From positions 1,116,001 to 1,180,000 of the forward strand of contig NZ_JBHSBU010000001.1 in the NCBI RefSeq assembly GCF_042650885.1: DNA of 64,000 nt, written 5' to 3'. The notes under the pieces were generated by a model that ran no database searches, was not told the origin of the DNA, and was given only the letters and a program-made list of their open reading frames with translations. Made by a program: the position numbers and the translations under genes. Positions 7,947 to 16,054 of this stretch are shown here, one piece after another (positions within the stretch are counted from its first letter, which is position 1; every line of letters starts with the position of its first letter). This DNA comes from Chitinimonas_A lacunae. GTDB lineage: Bacteria > Pseudomonadota > Gammaproteobacteria > Burkholderiales > Chitinimonadaceae.

Positions 7947-8543
7947 TCATTGATGCAGCAGAAAGGCCCGGTTGGCCTGTAGCGCCCGATTCTGCAGCAG
8001 TCGATGACGATAGGCGCGCCACAACTCTTCCAGATAGGGCAGAAAAGCCAGAATGCCCGCCACGCCCAAGCCTGTGGTGACATAGAAGGCAGGCAGCGGC
8101 TGCTCCTTCAGAACCAGATCGAACTGGCCCGGTTGATCGGTCCGGTCAGCCAGAGCCAGCACCGCCTCCGGATAGAGCGCAGCACCAACCAGGATGATGG
8201 CCAGCGGCAACATCTCCAGCACGCTGTGGATATGTTGCTCCAGCGGCGGAATCCGTCGTCTGGCCGAGGCATAGCTTAAATCCCAGATCGTCGTCGCTTC
8301 ATGAAGCAGGAAGGTCAGCAGCGCCACCAGCAAGACAATGGCGCGGAATTCAAACAGCAGCACAGCCAGCAGCAACACCCCCATCTCGACCAGCAACAGC
8401 AGATGGAGCAAGGATTCCTTCGGCCCGGTGGTGCCGGGCAGATCGTTGAGACGATGGCACAGCCAGTCAGCCAGACCCGCCACCACCCAGATCGGCAGCA
8501 GAACAAACAGCACCATCACGGTCAGCGTCATACTGGGATTCAT
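7947..8543 (-). CDS. conserved membrane protein of unknown function
   Basis: I do not recognise the family. The 198-residue product has about five hydrophobic segments: MTLTVMVLFVLLPIWVVAGLADW at the start, LLLLVEMGVLLLAVLLFEF, IVLLVALLTFLLHEATTIWDL, LEMLPLAIILVGAALYP, and VTTGLGVAGILAFLPYL near the end. The start is taken at MNPSMTL because AAAGGAG sits eight bases before that ATG; a GTG/ATG frame extension of seven codons upstream has no such site. It is 275 bp upstream of cydA on the same strand and ends in a basic tail (YRHRLLQNRALQANRAFLLHQ). A link to respiration is possible by position only. Confidence 0.65.
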   Translation of the reverse strand: MNPSMTLTVMVLFVLLPIWVVAGLADWLCHRLNDLPGTTGPKESLLHLLLLVEMGVLLLAVLLFEFRAIVLLVALLTFLLHEATTIWDLSYASARRRIPPLEQHIHSVLEMLPLAIILVGAALYPEAVLALADRTDQPGQFDLVLKEQPLPAFYVTTGLGVAGILAFLPYLEELWRAYRHRLLQNRALQANRAFLLHQ

Positions 8544-8656
8544 GGCAGCCACTCCTTTGCTCATCCGGCAACAGTGTTGGCAAACACAATGCCAGCCGGC
8601 CCCGGCGAGAATGGCGTTTGCTGCAAGCTATCCATCTCCCGTCCGAGGTCACCATC

Positions 8657-8851
8657 ATGCCAACCCCCACTCCCCACCCTGCCGCCACGCCCAACCAGAC
8701 TCAAGCACCGCCAGTCGATACCGACCGCATGATCGAGGCCAACCTTGGAGACGAAGCCGATATCATCAACAGCTCGCCCGACACACCACCCGATCTTTCC
8801 CCGGCCAGCCCCGTCGATCGCTCATCGAGCCGGTCACGGGAGAAGCACTGA
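8657..8851 (+). CDS. small hydrophilic protein, hypothetical
   Basis: A 64-residue open frame beginning MPTPTPHPAATPNQTQAPP, rich in Pro, Thr, Ser and Asp, with a basic end RSSSRSREKH. The middle reads DRMIEANLGDEADIINSSPDTPPDL. It lies between two minus-strand genes and is divergent from the membrane gene at 8543. A weak purine run (GAGG) is about ten bases upstream of the ATG. GC content and codon use resemble the neighbours. No family recognised; it could be a real small disordered protein or a chance ORF. Confidence 0.4.
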   Translation: MPTPTPHPAATPNQTQAPPVDTDRMIEANLGDEADIINSSPDTPPDLSPASPVDRSSSRSREKH

Positions 8852-8917
8852 GGTGGGCGAGAGAAGTTGGAGTGTCCTGAGCGGCGTGGAGCTGGACCCA
8901 TAGAGGATTTATCGAAG

Positions 8918-8966
8918 GAATATTTATTTTTTCTTATATATAGCACCATATATTGCACGCATATGG
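8918..8966 (-). repeat. AT-rich intergenic repeat, copy 2
   Basis: Read on the minus strand: GTGCAATATATGGTGC, TATATA, then AAGAAAAAATAAATATT. Very close to copy 6 (34690-34750). It sits between the converging small ORF (ends 8851) and the DUF421 gene (ends 8996). Confidence 0.65.
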
Positions 8967-8995
8967 CACAAATATTTAATTATTCAAAAACCGCT

Positions 8996-9523
8996 CTACG
9001 GCACCACTTCAGGCTTACCCGAGTTGTCGGTCGGCTTATCTTGGGTGTCGAATTCGATCACGCTGATCTCGCCATCGCTTTCCATACAGGCGCTTTTGAC
9101 CTCGGCCAGGTCTTCGATGCCGTGTTCACGCAATTTGGCCTTCAGCTCTTCCAGGGTGATGAATTCCTTGCGCATATTGCGGTGCAATAAGCGGCCGTTG
9201 ACGATCAAGGGCAAGGGGCGTGGCTCCAGCAGGGTGCGGATCGCGGGAAAGCGATAGTTGAGCCAATCGATCAGCAGATTCCAGCTCACGATGCTCAACA
9301 CCAGCACGCAGCCGTCGCTGATCGACTTGTATTCGCCGGCCATGGCGTTCTGTGAGGCATCGGCGATCAGCATCAGCACCAGCATGTCGGCCACCGTGAC
9401 GGCGCCGATATCGCGCCGGAACAAGGTGCGGAACACCACGAACAGAAACCAGTACATGGCCGTGCCCCGCACGATCAGCTCGAACGGGTGCACGGTGAAA
9501 ACGAACAGCTCGGCCCAGTCCAT
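8996..9523 (-). CDS. DUF421 (YetF/YcaP-type) membrane protein
   Basis: 175 residues. The N-terminal half has three hydrophobic helices (TAMYWFLFVVFRTLF, VADMLVLMLIADASQNAM, CVLVLSIVSWNLLIDWL), followed by a soluble C-terminal DUF421 domain with PRPLPLIVNGRLLHRNMRKEFITLEEL and the typical ESDGEISVIE ending. These proteins are widespread inner-membrane proteins of unknown function. GGAG precedes the ATG. The gene begins 13 bp after the stop of the thiamine-diphosphate enzyme gene, on the same strand, so the two are probably one operon. Confidence 0.8.
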   Translation of the reverse strand: MDWAELFVFTVHPFELIVRGTAMYWFLFVVFRTLFRRDIGAVTVADMLVLMLIADASQNAMAGEYKSISDGCVLVLSIVSWNLLIDWLNYRFPAIRTLLEPRPLPLIVNGRLLHRNMRKEFITLEELKAKLREHGIEDLAEVKSACMESDGEISVIEFDTQDKPTDNSGKPEVVP

Positions 9524-9536
9524 CTTTGTGCTCCGC

Positions 9537-11318
9537 TCAACGGCCAGTCGTCCGCACCAGGGTTTCGCGCACGGTGGTGGTAATCACGGCCGCGGCATCG
9601 GGGTCGCCCTTGAGCATCGATAAGGTGAAGTTCTTGATCTGACCCAAGGTCAGATGGGGCGGTATCGGCGGCACATGCGGATCGACCACCGCCTCGATCA
9701 ATACGGGACGCTCGGCCCGGAACGCCCGCTCCCACGCCGGCGCCACAGCGTCGGGCGTATCGACCACCACGCCCTCGAAACCAAGCAGTTCGGCATAACG
9801 GGCATAGGGAAAATCGGGCAAGGTCTGCGAATCCTCGAATTTGGGGTTGCCTTCAAGCACCCGTTGCTCCCAGGTCACATGGCCCAGGTCGCGGTTATTG
9901 AGCACCAGCACCACAAAACGCGGATCACGCCAGCGGCGCCAATACCTGAGCAGCGTCACCAGCTCGGCGCAGCCATTCATCTGCATGGCGCCGTCGCCAA
10001 CCAGGGCGACGACCGGGCGGTCCGGATAGGCGAACTTGGCCGCGATGCCATACGGAATGGCCGGCCCCATGGTTGACAAGCCGCCCGACACCGCAGCCAG
10101 CATGCCGGGCTTGACTTTGACATCACGGGCATACCAGTTGGTGCAGGTACCGGTATCGACAGTAATCACGGCATCGGACGGCAGACGGGCCGACAGCTCC
10201 CAGAACACGCGCTGCGGATTGAGCCGAGGTCCCGTGCGCATGGCCCGGTCCTCGAGCAGCGCCCACCATTCGGTCACCTGGGCGGCGATCTCTTCCTGCC
10301 AGTCACGCGCCTCCTTGCGCCACAACAGCGGCAGCAGCAGACGCAGCGTCTCGCGGGCATCACCGACCAGGCCGACTTCCATCGGATAGCGCAGATTGAT
10401 CCGGCGCGGGTCGATCTCGATCTGGATACCGCGCGCCTGACCCTCTTTGGGCAGATATTCGGAATAGGGAAAGTTGGAACCGATCATCAGAAGCGTGTCG
10501 CACTGCTGCATCATTTCCCAACTCGGTTTGGTGCCAAGCAGGCCGATCGAACCGGTGACGAACGGTAGGGACTCGTCCACGATCACCCGCCCAAGCAGCG
10601 CCTTGGCGACCCCTGCCCCCAACAGATCGGCCAGCGCCACCACCTCGTCACCGGCACCTGAGGCGCCCGCCCCGACCAGAATGGCGATACGACGACCGGC
10701 GTTGAGAATGTCGGCGGCTTTTTGCAGGTCTTCCTTGCGCGGCACCACCCGGGGCGGCTGCCAGCCGATGCCCGAATGCACCGTGCCATGTTCACGCGGC
10801 GGCTCGACGGCAGCCAGCTTCTGCACATCGCTGGGCACGATCACGCAGGTCACGCAGCGCTGCGACAATGCCACCCGCAAGGCCTGATCGATCACATGAC
10901 GCATCTGCTCGGGGGTGGTGACGGTCTGGACATATTCGTGCGCCACGTCCTTGAACAGGTTTTGCAGGTCGATCTCCTGCTGATAACCGCCGCCCAAGGC
11001 CGCACGGGCCTGCTGACCGACGATGGCGACCACGGGCTGATGATCGAGCATGGCGTCGTACAGGCCGTTCAGCAGATGCACGGCACCCGGCCCTGAAGTC
11101 GCCAGACAGACGCCCACTTCGCCAGTCAATTTGGCATGGCCGACGGCCATAAACGCCGCCATTTCCTCGTGACGCGCCTGGACAAATTCAATGGCGTCGC
11201 TGGCCCGGTCGCACGCCCCCAGAATCCCATTGATGCCGTCGCCCGGATAACCGAATACCCGTCGCACTCCCCAATCGATCAGGCGCTGCACCAGAAAATC
11301 GCTGACTGTATCCGCCAT
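9537..11318 (-). CDS. thiamine-diphosphate-dependent pyruvate oxidase-like enzyme
   Basis: A 593-residue protein with the three-domain layout of the acetolactate synthase/pyruvate oxidase superfamily. The N-terminal Pyr domain has the catalytic Glu in RHEEMAAFMAVGHAKLTG and the GPG motif (ATSGPGAVHLLNGLYDA). The central domain has GAGASGAGDEV. The C-terminal PP domain has GDGAMQMNGCAELVTL followed by NN, the ThDP/Mg motif. It resembles PoxB-like 'thiamine pyrophosphate-requiring' enzymes more than biosynthetic IlvB. The ATG at 11318 has AAGGAG upstream, so the longer frame to 11369 is not used. Operon with the DUF421 gene. A quinone-linked pyruvate oxidase would fit the neighbouring bd oxidase, but that is inference. 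Confidence 0.8.
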   Translation of the reverse strand: MADTVSDFLVQRLIDWGVRRVFGYPGDGINGILGACDRASDAIEFVQARHEEMAAFMAVGHAKLTGEVGVCLATSGPGAVHLLNGLYDAMLDHQPVVAIVGQQARAALGGGYQQEIDLQNLFKDVAHEYVQTVTTPEQMRHVIDQALRVALSQRCVTCVIVPSDVQKLAAVEPPREHGTVHSGIGWQPPRVVPRKEDLQKAADILNAGRRIAILVGAGASGAGDEVVALADLLGAGVAKALLGRVIVDESLPFVTGSIGLLGTKPSWEMMQQCDTLLMIGSNFPYSEYLPKEGQARGIQIEIDPRRINLRYPMEVGLVGDARETLRLLLPLLWRKEARDWQEEIAAQVTEWWALLEDRAMRTGPRLNPQRVFWELSARLPSDAVITVDTGTCTNWYARDVKVKPGMLAAVSGGLSTMGPAIPYGIAAKFAYPDRPVVALVGDGAMQMNGCAELVTLLRYWRRWRDPRFVVLVLNNRDLGHVTWEQRVLEGNPKFEDSQTLPDFPYARYAELLGFEGVVVDTPDAVAPAWERAFRAERPVLIEAVVDPHVPPIPPHLTLGQIKNFTLSMLKGDPDAAAVITTTVRETLVRTTGR

Positions 11319-11770
11319 GGCTGGACTCCTTATTGGCTTTTGCCACGGATCGCGCCAGCTATCGAACAACGATAAAACCGCGAAATCCGCCAGATATGCC
11401 CTTCACAGCAGGCAGCGTGCCGTGGGACGAGAGCCAGCAGGCGAAACGTCAGGAGACAGGAAGAAGTCGAGCTGTTATTTGAGGCATCCAGGCACGCTGA
11501 CACCAGCAGAGAGAACCCATGCAATATTCTCTTTACAAGAGTCGTCCAAAAAACCATTCCATCTCCGACTCCAGCAATCATGACGCAGCATGCTGTCCCA
11601 GCATATATGCCTTGCTACAGCTTATTGCGGACACAAAAATGGGCTAAGGAAGCCAACCTGCACCCGATGCAAGCTGGCGCATTGTCGACGCCAATCGGAA
11701 GGGAAATCTATATCGGGATGTGAAAGGGGATTGCACGGTACCGAAAGCCATGGACGGGCTGGAGAGAGGG
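11319..11770. other. intergenic region upstream of the ThDP enzyme
   Basis: 452 bp between the start of the ThDP enzyme gene and the end of the NAD(P)HX dehydratase gene, both minus. It should hold the promoter of the former and the terminator of the latter. Short ORFs on both strands look random. The only notable sequence is the first copy of a 24-base shared motif at 11530-11553. Confidence 0.5.
11530..11553 (+). repeat. 24-base shared motif, copy A
   Basis: Reads TCTTTACAAGA then GTCGTCCAAAAAA. It aligns without gaps to copies at 16907 and 37561 (consensus TCYTTANAA, 2-3 variable bases, CGTCCAAAAAW). It lies about 210 bp upstream of the ThDP enzyme start. Confidence 0.4.
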
Positions 11771-12688
11771 TTACTCCTGCCCGCATCCACAACAAGTCTG
11801 GGTCTGTTGTAGATCGTGCAGCGCCGGAGGGATTTCTGCCGCAATCTCGCTGGCGAGATAGCCCACGGCGCCCATCCGTTTGGACAGCCTGGCCCCCGCC
11901 AGCGCATGGAGCTTGACCGCCCAGGCGGCAGCCTGCTCCAGCGCGAGTCCACCGGCAGCCAGCCCCGCTACCACGCCGGCCAGCACATCGCCCGAGCCTG
12001 AGGTGGCCAGTCCGATCTGATGGCCGTTATGACACCAGGTGCGGCCATCGGGCAGGGCCAGATAGCTGATCGGCCCTTTGAGCAGCACCATGGCCCGCCA
12101 GGCTTCGGCGGCCATCCGGGCCAGTGCGCGTGGCCGGGCCAGGATGTCTTCCTTGCTCCAGCCGGTCAGATGGGCCAATTCGCCGGCATGCGGCGTCAAC
12201 AGCGTCGCGCCGGCCAGCGGTACGACGCCGGGCGCGCTCAGGGCATCCATGGCGCGGGCGTCGAGAATGGTCTGCTTACTGGCCAGTGACGGCAGCAAGG
12301 CGGCGACGAAATGGCGGGTACGCTCTTCATCCTGCATGCCCGGCCCGACCAGGACACAGTCGGCGCGGGCAATAACCGGCTCGAGTCGCTGCAGGCCAAT
12401 CACATCGAGTCCGCCATCGCCGCACTCGGGCAGCCCGATCACCCGGGCCTCGGGCCAGGCACAGGCTGCTGCCGGCGCGCAACTGGCCCCGGTGGCCACG
12501 GTGAGTTTGCCAGCGCCGGCCCGCAGTGCAGCCATGGCGGCAAGCCAGGCGCTACCAGGCATTTCGGGGCCGCCACCGATGACCAGCACATGACCACGGG
12601 TTTCCTTGTCGCCATGCGCGGCATATTCAGGCAGAGGTTGCAGATGCAGGCTATCGGCATCGAGCGCTTGCTCGGTCATCAGGCTCAT
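11771..12688 (-). CDS. nnrD: ADP-dependent NAD(P)HX dehydratase
   Basis: 305 residues, the carbohydrate-kinase-like (YjeF C-terminal) repair enzyme that dehydrates damaged S-NADHX/NADPHX back to NAD(P)H. Motifs seen: RGHVLVIGGGPEMPGS near residue 33 (nucleotide site), VLVGPGMQ, LLTPHAGELAHLTG, and NGHQIGLATSGSGDVLAGVVAGLAAGG near 230, the GxGD catalytic block. It lacks the N-terminal epimerase (NnrE) domain of the fused E. coli enzyme. It ends in a Cys-rich tail (TQTCCGCGQE). It follows the histidine phosphatase by 25 bp on the same strand. No clear Shine-Dalgarno before the ATG. Confidence 0.85.
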   Translation of the reverse strand: MSLMTEQALDADSLHLQPLPEYAAHGDKETRGHVLVIGGGPEMPGSAWLAAMAALRAGAGKLTVATGASCAPAAACAWPEARVIGLPECGDGGLDVIGLQRLEPVIARADCVLVGPGMQDEERTRHFVAALLPSLASKQTILDARAMDALSAPGVVPLAGATLLTPHAGELAHLTGWSKEDILARPRALARMAAEAWRAMVLLKGPISYLALPDGRTWCHNGHQIGLATSGSGDVLAGVVAGLAAGGLALEQAAAWAVKLHALAGARLSKRMGAVGYLASEIAAEIPPALHDLQQTQTCCGCGQE

Positions 12689-12713
12689 GGCAGCAGGCTT
12701 TCTGGACGAGAAA

Positions 12714-13481
12714 TCAAGGTTTGGCCGCCACCGGGCGATCGGGCTCGACCGTGATCGGCGCCCCGCCTTCGCGCAGCGGCGCGACGAAATTCACCAGATC
12801 GGCCACCAGCTTGCCGTGACGGCCGGCCGTCGGATCGAAACGATAGGAAGTGACCCCGCAATTGGGCACATCGCCCAAGCGGTCGATGGCCAGAATCTGC
12901 TGTTCATCGAGCCGTTCGAGCAGATAGCGGAAGCAGTTGACGATCACCTGGTGCGCCACGATCAGCACCCGTTCGCCGCGATATTCGCGGGTAATGGTGT
13001 CGATCACGCTGCGCAGACGCAGAATCACGTCGCACCAGCTCTCGCCCCCGGGCGGGCGGAAATAGAATTTGCCGACATGGGCGCGCTGCTCGGCCAGTTC
13101 GGGATATTGGGCGGCGATGCCATGGACGGTCAGCCGGTCGAGGATGCCGAATTCCTTCTCGCGCAGACGCTCATCCTGATGAAAGCGCAATGGCGTCAGA
13201 CCAGCCGCGCTCAACAGCATGGCGGCGGTTTGGCGGGCACGCAGATAAGGCGAACAAAGCACGATGCTCGGCTGCTGCGCTTCGGGCAATTCACCGAACC
13301 AATGCCCGAGCGCCCGTGCCTGCGACTCCCCGAGCCGCGACAAGGGAACATCGACATCGCGCTCAGCCAGATCGATCATGGCCAAGCGCGCCGCCTCCGC
13401 CGCATCGCGCGCCACATTGCCGGCACTTTGCCCGTGTCGCACCACCCATATCGTGTCGGGCCATTTCTGTTCGGGCTGCAC
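12714..13481 (-). CDS. histidine phosphatase family protein (phosphoglycerate mutase-like)
   Basis: About 255 residues. The catalytic RHG motif is in IWVVRHGQSAGNVARD near the N-terminus. LSRLGESQARALG and LCSPYLRARQTAAML supply the second Arg region, EKEFGILDRL the acidic residue, and VLIVAHQVIVNCFRYLLERL the second catalytic His. The substrate cannot be assigned: small-molecule or sugar phosphatase and cofactor-dependent mutase are all possible. I place the start at a GTG (13481) because GGGAGG lies five bases before it; ATG codons at 13508 and 13529 are alternatives. First gene of a two-gene unit with nnrD. Confidence 0.8.
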   Translation of the reverse strand: MQPEQKWPDTIWVVRHGQSAGNVARDAAEAARLAMIDLAERDVDVPLSRLGESQARALGHWFGELPEAQQPSIVLCSPYLRARQTAAMLLSAAGLTPLRFHQDERLREKEFGILDRLTVHGIAAQYPELAEQRAHVGKFYFRPPGGESWCDVILRLRSVIDTITREYRGERVLIVAHQVIVNCFRYLLERLDEQQILAIDRLGDVPNCGVTSYRFDPTAGRHGKLVADLVNFVAPLREGGAPITVEPDRPVAAKP

Positions 13482-13830
13482 ACTGTCCTCCCACTCACCC
13501 ACTGCCATTGATCGCAGCCAACGGTGCAAGGCGTGTACCCAGGCCAGTTTTTCCAGCTGACGGCCAGATGGCTATACGGCGGATTTTTTGCTTTCCGGAC
13601 TGTCCTCGTTCACCCACGGATCAAGTGAAAGCCACCTTGAAAATTTTTCCCTGTCCCACTTGCCAAACTGCCGAGTTGCCATTATCTTGCCGGCCGTGGC
13701 TATGGGAGTCCTTCCTTCTCTTCTTATCGACATCGTAGGGTTCCCGCTTTCCACACTGCCCGCCATTCAAGCGGGCTTGTTTATTTCTTGGTGATCGATT
13801 TTTTATTGTCTTATTGGATCTGCTGGCCGG
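13482..13830. other. intergenic region between divergent genes
   Basis: 349 bp between the histidine phosphatase (minus) and the TerD-domain gene (plus). A hairpin with GCCCGC/GCGGGC arms and a T-rich tail is at 13758-13786. On the minus strand there is a 36-codon frame (about 13682-13572) starting MATRQFGKWDREKF, charged and plausible but without a good ribosome site; I do not call it a gene. Confidence 0.45.
13758..13786 (+). terminator. possible terminator or attenuator hairpin
   Basis: GCCCGC, a 7-base loop, GCGGGC, then TTGTTTATTT. It lies 45 bp before the TerD-domain gene on the same strand, where no obvious gene ends; it could end a short leader transcript. Confidence 0.4.
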
Positions 13831-15894
13831 ATGAATACCCTATTCCTGCGCCGTCAAGGCAAGTTGTATCTGAAAGCCGGCAACGGCAGCGCCTCCCGCC
13901 AGCAAGTGGCGACCTTACAGCGCGAAATCGAACTCTACGGCTACGTTTTCTCCGACGCCCTGTTCGCCCAACTCCAGACCCACACCCCTGAATCGCTTTC
14001 CTGGTTTCTGCGCAACCTGCGCGAGGACCTACAGACCATGACCGGTGGCCATCGCCAATATGGCCCGCTGTTTCCGGGCTTTCCCGAGCAGGTCATGGTG
14101 GCCGATGAAGTAGAGCTCTATCTCAGCGCCATCGAGCACTACCGCACCCTGAAACGTCAGCCTGCCAGCCCGAGGCAGCACCCGCCCTTGCTCCATGGCC
14201 GTGCCCCGAAAGAAGTCGATCTCGGCACCCTGGAGGAATTCGAGGCCATCTTTACCCGACTGGCCGGCGGCCGTGCCTCGCTGTCGAAGCAAGACCGCGA
14301 CGATCTGGTCTGGTTTATCCGCCATTACCGCGACGATATCTTCCGTCTCTTGCCGACCAGCTTCTCGTTCCGGGAAAACCTGGCCCTGAGCAGCAGCGCC
14401 CTGCTGACCCATCTGCCGGGTGACAAAACCCTGGACTTTCTGTTCCGGCACCACAAGACCGCCACCGACGTACTGCGTCTGGTGGTGGCACTGAGCGGTG
14501 GCGATATTTCCCTGGCCGAACCCACCCGCTTTCGACCGATGAAGCGCGGCCTGCGCCGCACCGTGCTGCAATTGCTGGAAAACTGTGCCGACCCGACGGA
14601 AGACATGCGGCGCCAGCGCGAAGCCTGGAAACGGCTCGGCGAAATCCTGCATCCGGGCGATTACGCCGAGCGTTTTCCGAAGACCTATGCGGCATTCCGG
14701 CATATCCGCGACGATCTGCCGTCAACCTCGTTCAACACCCTGGTCGAGCGCCAACTGGCCGCTGCCGACTTTGCCGGCGCCACGGCCACGCTGAGCCAGC
14801 GCCCAGGCGAAATGGGCCGTCGGCTTGATCTGCTGCTGCGTCACAGCGATCAGCCCGAAACCGTGCTGACCCGCTTTGCCGAGATTGCACCGGCCATTTC
14901 CACGCTGGTGCTCCTACAGATGCATGCGCATTTCCATCATCGCCAGCAGCCTGTTGCGCTGCGCACCTTCTTTCCGAAGGGCGATATGGCCAATGCCTTT
15001 GCCATCCCCGACCGCCGCCGCGGCATTTCCCCCGACCTGGCCGCCAGGACCGTCGCCCTGATCGAATTGGTGCTGCAAGAACGTTTCTCGCGCCTGACGC
15101 CGCTCGGCAGGTGCTATCTGGACCCCGCACTCAGCGGCTTTATGGCCCCGCTGGCCCAACGCTCGGCCTCGAAAGCCCTGCGTACCCTGGTGCGCGGCAG
15201 TCGCCTGCCGTTTGAGCATGAACGCTATATCCGACTGTTCCTGTGGTGGAAAAACGGCAAGGAACGCACCGATATCGATCTGTCCGCCGTGTTCTACGAT
15301 GAGCAGTTCAACTATCGCGATACCGTGTCCTACTACAATCTGCGCGGCTACGGCGGCCACCATAGCGGCGATATCGTCGATGCCCCCGAAGGCGCAGCCG
15401 AATTCATCGATCTGGACCTCGATCGGCTGAGCCAGCGCTCGATCCGCTTCGTCGTCGTCACCCTCAACAGCTATACCGAACAGCCCTACTGCGAGCTGCC
15501 CGAATGCTTTGCCGGTTGGATGGCCCGGATCGATGTCGCTTCCGGGGAAGTCTTCGAGCCCAGGACCGTCGAGAACCGCATCGACCTCGCTGCCGATACC
15601 CGGATGTGCATTCCGTTCATCATTGATGTCAGCGAGCGGCAGATCATCTGGACCGATATAGGTCTGACCGGTCAGGTCGGCTGGAATAACGTCCACAATA
15701 ATCTCTCGGGCATCTCGCTGATGCTGCGGGCCATGCACAAACTGCCGCGCCCCGATCTGCACACGCTGTTTCGCCTGCATGCCCAGGCACGTGGCCAGAT
15801 CGTCGATAGCCCCACAGCAGCCGATACCGTGTTCAGCCTTCAGCAGGGCATTACCCCGTTCCATACCGATCTGATCCGCGCCGAATATTTCTGA
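13831..15894 (+). CDS. large protein with C-terminal TerD-family domain
   Basis: 687 residues, no signal peptide. Residues about 478-610 match the TerD/TerZ calcium-binding stress fold: RTDIDLSAVFYDE, VSYYNLRGYGGHHSGDIVDAP, EFIDLDLDRL, FVVVTLNSYTEQP, CFAGWMARIDVASGEVFEPRTV and ERQIIWTDIG. The first 470 residues are alpha-helical and unrecognised, beginning MNTLFLRRQGKLYLKAG; they include leucine-rich segments but no visible enzymatic motif. TerD proteins are linked to tellurite and other stress resistance and usually lie in ter operons; none of terA, terB, terC or terE is nearby. A terminator follows at 15916-15952, so it is monocistronic. Confidence 0.75.
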   Translation: MNTLFLRRQGKLYLKAGNGSASRQQVATLQREIELYGYVFSDALFAQLQTHTPESLSWFLRNLREDLQTMTGGHRQYGPLFPGFPEQVMVADEVELYLSAIEHYRTLKRQPASPRQHPPLLHGRAPKEVDLGTLEEFEAIFTRLAGGRASLSKQDRDDLVWFIRHYRDDIFRLLPTSFSFRENLALSSSALLTHLPGDKTLDFLFRHHKTATDVLRLVVALSGGDISLAEPTRFRPMKRGLRRTVLQLLENCADPTEDMRRQREAWKRLGEILHPGDYAERFPKTYAAFRHIRDDLPSTSFNTLVERQLAAADFAGATATLSQRPGEMGRRLDLLLRHSDQPETVLTRFAEIAPAISTLVLLQMHAHFHHRQQPVALRTFFPKGDMANAFAIPDRRRGISPDLAARTVALIELVLQERFSRLTPLGRCYLDPALSGFMAPLAQRSASKALRTLVRGSRLPFEHERYIRLFLWWKNGKERTDIDLSAVFYDEQFNYRDTVSYYNLRGYGGHHSGDIVDAPEGAAEFIDLDLDRLSQRSIRFVVVTLNSYTEQPYCELPECFAGWMARIDVASGEVFEPRTVENRIDLAADTRMCIPFIIDVSERQIIWTDIGLTGQVGWNNVHNNLSGISLMLRAMHKLPRPDLHTLFRLHAQARGQIVDSPTAADTVFSLQQGITPFHTDLIRAEYF

Positions 15895-15915
15895 CCGATA
15901 CGGCAGAGCCGGCCG

Positions 15916-15952
15916 AAAAACAAAGCCATGATTACTCATGGCTTTGTTTTTT
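15916..15952 (+). terminator. rho-independent terminator
   Basis: A long hairpin: AAACAAAGCCATGA pairs with TCATGGCTTTGTTT around a 4-base loop, followed by T's. It ends the TerD-domain gene 22 bp after its stop. A-rich flanks on the 5' side make it usable on the minus strand too. Confidence 0.9.
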
Positions 15953-16054
15953 CCTCTCTGTTCAGTCAGGACCGAGAGACGGGTCGATGGCTGAATAAAG
16001 CGGGCAGTGCGCTCAAGACTGCAGGCGAAACGTGTTTCATGGAAAGGGATTCAC

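Noticed and set aside
13572..13766. Small minus-strand gene between the histidine phosphatase and the TerD-domain gene
   Set aside because: The frame is charged and plausible but has no ribosome site and overlaps an equally long frame on the other strand.
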